Positions 6,439 to 8,826 of a DNA stretch of 8,826 nucleotides are shown here, one piece after another; the stretch's first letter is position 1; each line of letters begins with the position of its first letter. Both the position numbers and the translations under genes were made by a program. The notes beneath the pieces were generated by a model. It was given only the letters and a program-made list of their open reading frames with translations. It was not told the origin of the DNA and did no database searches. Origin of the DNA: Clostridium sp. CAG:169. GTDB taxonomy: Bacteria > Bacillota > Clostridia > Oscillospirales > Ruminococcaceae. The stretch is from NCBI GenBank assembly GCA_000435195.1, contig FR880153.1:1-8826 (forward strand), in the 5' to 3' direction.

Positions 6439-6450
6439 GACTGGGGTAGT
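6439..6450 (-). promoter_or_regulatory. BlaI-type operator, site 3 (upstream of the -35)
   Basis: On the plus strand it reads GACTGGGGTAGT, 5 bases upstream of the -35 box. It is the site closest to the divergent niaX-like promoter (-35 at 6502), so an effect on that gene cannot be excluded. Confidence 0.6.
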
Positions 6451-6501
6451 GTGGAAGAAAAAAGAAATTTTGTTGATTTGAACAAATTCTTCGATTCAAT
6501 C

Positions 6502-6529
6502 TTGACAGATACAAAAGCGATGCTATAAT
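6502..6529 (+). promoter_or_regulatory. Promoter of the niaX-like gene
   Basis: Perfect TTGACA (6502-6507) and TATAAT (6524-6529) boxes are separated by 16 bases; the predicted start is near 6536. Such a strong promoter usually needs a repressor, which fits the palindrome that follows. Confidence 0.88.
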
Positions 6530-6542
6530 AGGTGAGGATATA

Positions 6543-6552
6543 TGTCAAGACA
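6543..6552 (+). promoter_or_regulatory. Candidate NiaR operator
   Basis: TGTCAAGACA is a TGTC-n2-GACA palindrome about 8 to 17 bases after the predicted transcription start, a repressing position. It resembles the Firmicutes NiaR motif as I remember it; I could not check the motif. The presence of niaR in the same window and the predicted niacin function of the gene support it. Confidence 0.55.
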
Positions 6553-6601
6553 CCTGACAACAGATTGTGTGACACTGTAAATGGATGGAGGAGTATTACT
6601 C

Positions 6602-7171
6602 ATGCAGAGCAAAACCAATACCTTTAATCTTGCGCTGACCGGAATGTTGATTGCAGTCGGAATTGTCATCCCGCTGTTCTCTCCGGTCAAAATCATTCTG
6701 GAACCGGCTTCCTTTACCCTGGCAAGCCACGTTGCCATCTTTATTGCTATGTTTATTTCGCCTGCAATGGCGGTTGCCGTTTCTTTGGGAACCACCCTTG
6801 GATTTTTCCTGGCAGGCTTCCCGCTGACGGTGGTGCTGCGCGCGCTGACCCATGTCATCTTTGCGCTGGCAGGAGCCATTTATTTAAAGAAGCACGACAA
6901 TGCACCCATTCAGTCGGTGCGCAGCTCGCTGGGCTTTTCTTTTGTGATTGGTGTGCTGCACGCTTTCTGTGAGGTGCTGGTGGTACTGCCATTCTACCTC
7001 AACGGCTCGATGCCGCAGGCAAACTACGAAAAAGGCTTCTTTGTTTCTATCTTCCTGCTGGTAGGGGTAGGCTCGGTCATCCACAGCATGGTGGATATGT
7101 GCATTTCCATCTGGCTGTACAAACCGATTTCGTCGGTATATGACCGTCTGGGCGTAAGAGCCGGAGCATAA
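6602..7171 (+). CDS. niaX: Predicted niacin transporter, S-component type (NiaX-like)
   Basis: This 189-residue, very hydrophobic protein has about six membrane segments (near 8-26, 42-60, 62-80, 82-95, 110-130 and 147-172) and no ATP-binding domain. The conserved-looking block SPVKIILEPASFTLASHV (27-44), followed by an FISP turn and GTTLGFFLAGFP, matches my memory of the NiaX family, substrate-specific subunits of energy-coupling-factor (ECF) transporters that take up niacin with shared EcfT/EcfA subunits encoded elsewhere. The start is ATG 6602 with GGAGGAG (6587-6593) 8 bases upstream; an earlier in-frame ATG at 6581 precedes the ribosome binding site and is unlikely. A strong promoter plus a NiaR-like palindrome suggests induction when niacin is scarce. 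It is monocistronic. Another ECF S component of unknown substrate is the alternative. Confidence 0.72.
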   Translation: MQSKTNTFNLALTGMLIAVGIVIPLFSPVKIILEPASFTLASHVAIFIAMFISPAMAVAVSLGTTLGFFLAGFPLTVVLRALTHVIFALAGAIYLKKHDNAPIQSVRSSLGFSFVIGVLHAFCEVLVVLPFYLNGSMPQANYEKGFFVSIFLLVGVGSVIHSMVDMCISIWLYKPISSVYDRLGVRAGA

Positions 7172-7188
7172 ACCAATAGAAAGACAGA

Positions 7189-7223
7189 AAAAAAGGACGA
7201 TGCAAAACGCATCGTCCTTTTTT
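7189..7223. terminator. Bidirectional terminator between niaX-like and PAP2 genes
   Basis: A GC-rich 9-bp stem (GGACGATGC/GCATCGTCC) with a 5-base loop is extended by A and T runs on both sides to 15 bp. It gives TTTTTT after the hairpin for the plus strand and at least seven T residues for the minus strand, serving both convergent genes. Confidence 0.95.
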
Positions 7224-7224
7224 G

Positions 7225-7899
7225 TTATGGGCATGTTGGGGAACAGGTGGCTGACGAAGAGCGGGAAAACTTTCTGTAAAGCTGCGTGACAGCCAGATGC
7301 AGCAGCACAGTCAGCGCAATACCACAGAGGACGTCGACGACCGAGTGTTGCTTTAAAAACAGGGTGGAAAGGCAGATGAGCACCGTGAGAAGGGTACATC
7401 CGCCGACTACCAGTTTGCGGTGATGCCAGATGTGGCTGCGCCACACGGCAAACAGAATGGCAAGGGTGCTGGCAACATGGATGGAGGGACAGACGTTGGT
7501 CGAGGTATCCATCGACCAGGCGGCTTGCACCAGCCACGCCGCCGGATTGTTGATGGGGATGGTTTGCGGACGCAGGTTCAGCCCATTTGGGAACAGCAGA
7601 TACAGCAGCAGGCAGATTGCCATGCCGGAAAACATCACCGCACACAGATAAAAGTAATTGGAGCGGTCACGCCGCAGCAGGGTAATCAGTGCCCAGGGAA
7701 TCAGGAAAAACCAGGAGCCGTAAGCAAAGATGAACCATTCGTTGAAGGGAATCCAGTCATCCAGTGTACAGTGAATCAGATAGACCGGTTCGGTAATCAG
7801 CTGTTCAAGTGTGAAGAAACCGATAAGGTAAAAGACGAAAAAGATGAGGGCAAACGCAATCGGATGGTCGGTTACCCAGCGACAAATGCGGGTTGGCAT
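7225..7899 (-). CDS. PAP2-superfamily membrane phosphatase
   Basis: The 224-residue protein has about six membrane segments (near 13-33, 55-75, 82-103, 141-155, 163-182 and 187-206). PAP2 catalytic motifs appear in order: NLRP (Arg110-Pro111), CPSIH (Ser139, His141) and STLFLKQHSVVD (His185 as nucleophile, Asp189). The SR pair of classical motif 3 is ST here, as in the Aur1/inositol-phosphotransferase-like branch as I know it. Members remove phosphate from lipid phosphates such as phosphatidate or undecaprenyl diphosphate, or transfer head groups; the substrate cannot be told from sequence. The start is ATG with CAGGAGG upstream at 9 bases. The C-terminal tail after about 210 is Ser/Cys-rich and probably cytoplasmic. 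It is a single gene ending at the shared terminator. Confidence 0.85.
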   Translation of the reverse strand: MPTRICRWVTDHPIAFALIFFVFYLIGFFTLEQLITEPVYLIHCTLDDWIPFNEWFIFAYGSWFFLIPWALITLLRRDRSNYFYLCAVMFSGMAICLLLYLLFPNGLNLRPQTIPINNPAAWLVQAAWSMDTSTNVCPSIHVASTLAILFAVWRSHIWHHRKLVVGGCTLLTVLICLSTLFLKQHSVVDVLCGIALTVLLHLAVTQLYRKFSRSSSATCSPTCP

Positions 7900-7967
7900 G
7901 GCATCATTCCTCCTGAACGGTTAGGTTTTGTCCGTCGGCAAGAGCAGATACGGGCAGATACCCATTC

Positions 7968-7996
7968 ATTATAGGAGGATAGATGAGGAAAATCCA
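7968..7996 (-). promoter_or_regulatory. Possible promoter of the PAP2 gene
   Basis: A perfect TATAAT (7968-7973 on the minus strand) lies 69 bases before the start codon. The -35 at 17 bases (TGGATT, 7991-7996) matches the consensus only in part. Confidence 0.4.
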
Positions 7997-8027
7997 TGCC
8001 TGCTTTGTAAACAAATGAAAGAAAAAC

Positions 8028-8063
8028 AAAAAAAACGCACCCACCAAAGTGAGTGCGTTTTTT
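8028..8063 (-). terminator. Terminator of the tRNA unit
   Basis: Read on the minus strand, CGCACTCAC and GTGGGTGCG pair (one mismatch) around a short loop, with flanking A and T runs, followed by TTTTTTTTG. It lies just under 20 bases past the 3' end of tRNA-Pro. Confidence 0.88.
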
Positions 8064-8081
8064 GCTGTGGCTTTCTGCCAC

Positions 8082-8158
8082 TGGTCGGAGTAGCGGGACT
8101 TGAACCCACGGCCTCTTGGTCCCGAACCAAGCACGCTACCAAACTGCGCTATACCCCG
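8082..8158 (-). tRNA. tRNA-Pro (anticodon CGG)
   Basis: The 77-base cloverleaf starts CGGGGTA, pairs with TACTCCG at the 3' side (one G-T), and ends with an encoded CCA. The anticodon stem CTTGG/CCAAG holds the loop TTCGGGA, giving CGG, which reads CCG. The T arm has the normal GGTTCAAGTCC. It is downstream of tRNA-Gln in the same transcript. Confidence 0.96.
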
Positions 8159-8165
8159 GGATAGT

Positions 8166-8197
8166 ACAAATCCCAATCTTAAAAGATTGGGATTTGT
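8166..8197 (-). repeat. Perfect hairpin between the two tRNA genes
   Basis: ACAAATCCCAATCTT (8166-8180) is perfectly complemented at 8183-8197, with two bases between; in RNA it gives a 14-bp stem and a TAAA loop. It begins one base after the encoded CCA of tRNA-Gln. No T-run follows, so it may be a processing element or a partial terminator rather than an end point. Confidence 0.75.
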
Positions 8198-8198
8198 T

Positions 8199-8272
8199 TG
8201 GCTGCCCGACTAGGATTTGAACCCAGACAAACAGAGTCAGAGTCTGTCGTGCTACCCTTACACAATCGGGCA
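8199..8272 (-). tRNA. tRNA-Gln (anticodon CTG)
   Basis: The 74-base cloverleaf has acceptor TGCCCGA/TCGGGCA, discriminator G and an encoded CCA. The anticodon stem ACAGA/TCTGT holds the loop CTCTGAC, giving anticodon CTG for CAG codons. The T arm is normal (GGTTCAAATCC). It is the first gene of the tRNA unit. Confidence 0.95.
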
Positions 8273-8303
8273 ATGTCGTGATGTCTTGCTGACAACGTAT
8301 ATT

Positions 8304-8331
8304 ATTATACTCGGTTTTCGGGATTTGTCAA
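8304..8331 (-). promoter_or_regulatory. Promoter of the tRNA unit
   Basis: On the minus strand perfect TTGACA (8326-8331) and TATAAT (8304-8309) boxes are spaced by 16 bases, with a predicted start near 8297, about 25 bases before mature tRNA-Gln. Consensus boxes fit a stable-RNA promoter. Confidence 0.9.
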
Positions 8332-8422
8332 TAGCTTTTTGTAAGGTTTTTTAAAAAATATCGAAAGGGATTCTTTTGACAGAATATTTCGTGAAGAATT
8401 TGTAAAAATAAAGGGAGAAGGC

Positions 8423-8450
8423 TTGCAATAATACTAAAATAGTGTATGAT
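8423..8450 (+). promoter_or_regulatory. Promoter of the thioredoxin gene
   Basis: TTGCAA (8423-8428) and TATGAT (8445-8450) are spaced by 16 bases; the leader would be about 43 bases. A second TTGACA at 8376-8381 lacks a good -10 at the right distance. Confidence 0.7.
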
Positions 8451-8499
8451 TAAATCAAGGAAAAACCTTACATTTACCACTCTTAAGGAGGATTTATTT

Positions 8500-8808
8500 A
8501 TGGCAATGCATTTAAATTCTGATAATTTTAACCAGGTCATCTCCAAAGGAAAAGTCATGGTCGATTTTTGGGCACCATGGTGTATGCCTTGTCAGTCGCT
8601 GCTGCCGGTTATTGATGAGCTGAGCGGCGAGTTGGAAGGAAAAGCAGTGGTAGCCAAGGTCAATGTGGATGAAAATAAACCGATTGCAAGAGAATACGGT
8701 GTGATGAGTATTCCAACCGTTGTTTTCTTTGTGGATGGCGTAGAAAAGGAAAGACTGGTCGGCGTACAGCCAAAACAGACCTATATCGACATCATCAACA
8801 GCCTCTAA
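8500..8808 (+). CDS. Thioredoxin with CMPC active site
   Basis: The 102-residue product has the whole thioredoxin fold in one domain: VDFWAPWCMPCQ (21-32) with the redox pair Cys28/Cys31, the buried Asp22, the cis-proline loop SIPT (Pro72) and the FFVDGVEKERLVG strand pair. It reduces disulfides in cytoplasmic proteins, normally recycled by thioredoxin reductase, which is not in the window. Canonical thioredoxins have CGPC followed by Lys; here Met29 replaces Gly and Gln32 replaces Lys, which may shift redox potential or partner choice. The ATG at 8500 has AAGGAGG (8485-8491) 8 bases upstream. The gene has its own promoter and no visible partner before the window ends. Confidence 0.93.
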   Translation: MAMHLNSDNFNQVISKGKVMVDFWAPWCMPCQSLLPVIDELSGELEGKAVVAKVNVDENKPIAREYGVMSIPTVVFFVDGVEKERLVGVQPKQTYIDIINSL

Positions 8809-8826
8809 AAAAGATTTACCGTATAT

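Noticed and set aside
3729..6450. A beta-lactam resistance locus
   Set aside because: BlaI and an M56 protein suggest it, but there is no beta-lactamase or penicillin-binding domain; the sensor ends in an M23-like domain instead.
6884..7645. Minus-strand open frame of 253 codons across niaX-like, the terminator and PAP2
   Set aside because: It runs through a strong bidirectional terminator and two genes in wrong frames.
8328..8558. Minus-strand open frame of 76 codons
   Set aside because: It overlaps the tRNA promoter and the thioredoxin start, lies in AT-rich DNA and has no supporting signal.
1..8826. CRISPR array, insertion sequence or prophage
   Set aside because: No spaced direct repeats, transposase, integrase or phage structural proteins are visible; the tRNA genes show no adjoining integrase or duplicated end.

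Overview
The window looks like a chromosomal segment of a low-to-mid GC, anaerobic Firmicute, most likely a gut-type Clostridia (Ruminococcaceae/Oscillospiraceae-like). The evidence is strong AGGAGG-type ribosome binding sites, consensus TTGACA/TATAAT promoters, many factor-independent terminators, a NiaR (YrxA) family regulator, an S-component-type niacin transporter, a BlaI/M56 signalling pair and CCA-encoding tRNA genes. The taxon is inferred from gene content, not from a search.

Layout, left to right. Positions 1-198 (minus) hold the 5' end of a secreted protein gene that has no ATG, GTG or TTG in a usable place, in an AT-rich stretch with its own promoter. Positions 499-2574 (minus) encode an EF-G-like GTPase of the non-canonical paralogue type, with its own promoter (2624-2652) and terminator (417-461). 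A ~500-base region, 2575-3073, holds a nested inverted repeat and a possible 41-codon leader ORF ahead of niaR. niaR (plus, 3074-3601) follows and ends at a 21-bp hairpin shared with the convergent next gene. A two-gene minus-strand operon, blaI-like (6000-6362) then M56/M23 membrane metallopeptidase (3729-5963), is read from a promoter covered by three BlaI-type operators. niaX-like (plus, 6602-7171) has a consensus promoter followed by a TGTC-n2-GACA palindrome. A PAP2-family membrane phosphatase (7225-7899, minus) shares a bidirectional terminator with niaX. tRNA-Gln(CTG) and tRNA-Pro(CGG) form a minus-strand unit (8082-8272) with promoter and terminator. A thioredoxin with a CMPC active site (8500-8808, plus) closes the window.

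How the genes may work together: NiaR is the niacin-responsive repressor of NAD genes in Firmicutes, and the niaX-like transporter 3 kb away carries a plausible NiaR operator just downstream of its predicted transcription start, so regulator and target probably sit in one window. The BlaI/M56 pair is a self-contained proteolysis-triggered signalling cassette; its sensor ends in an M23-like domain that has lost most of its zinc ligands, so it may bind rather than cut cell wall. The other genes look like independent housekeeping units.

I see no CRISPR array, insertion sequence, phage gene or obvious new defence system. The points most worth a second look are the missing start codon at the left edge, the nested inverted repeat plus leader ORF before niaR, and the degenerate M23 domain of the sensor.
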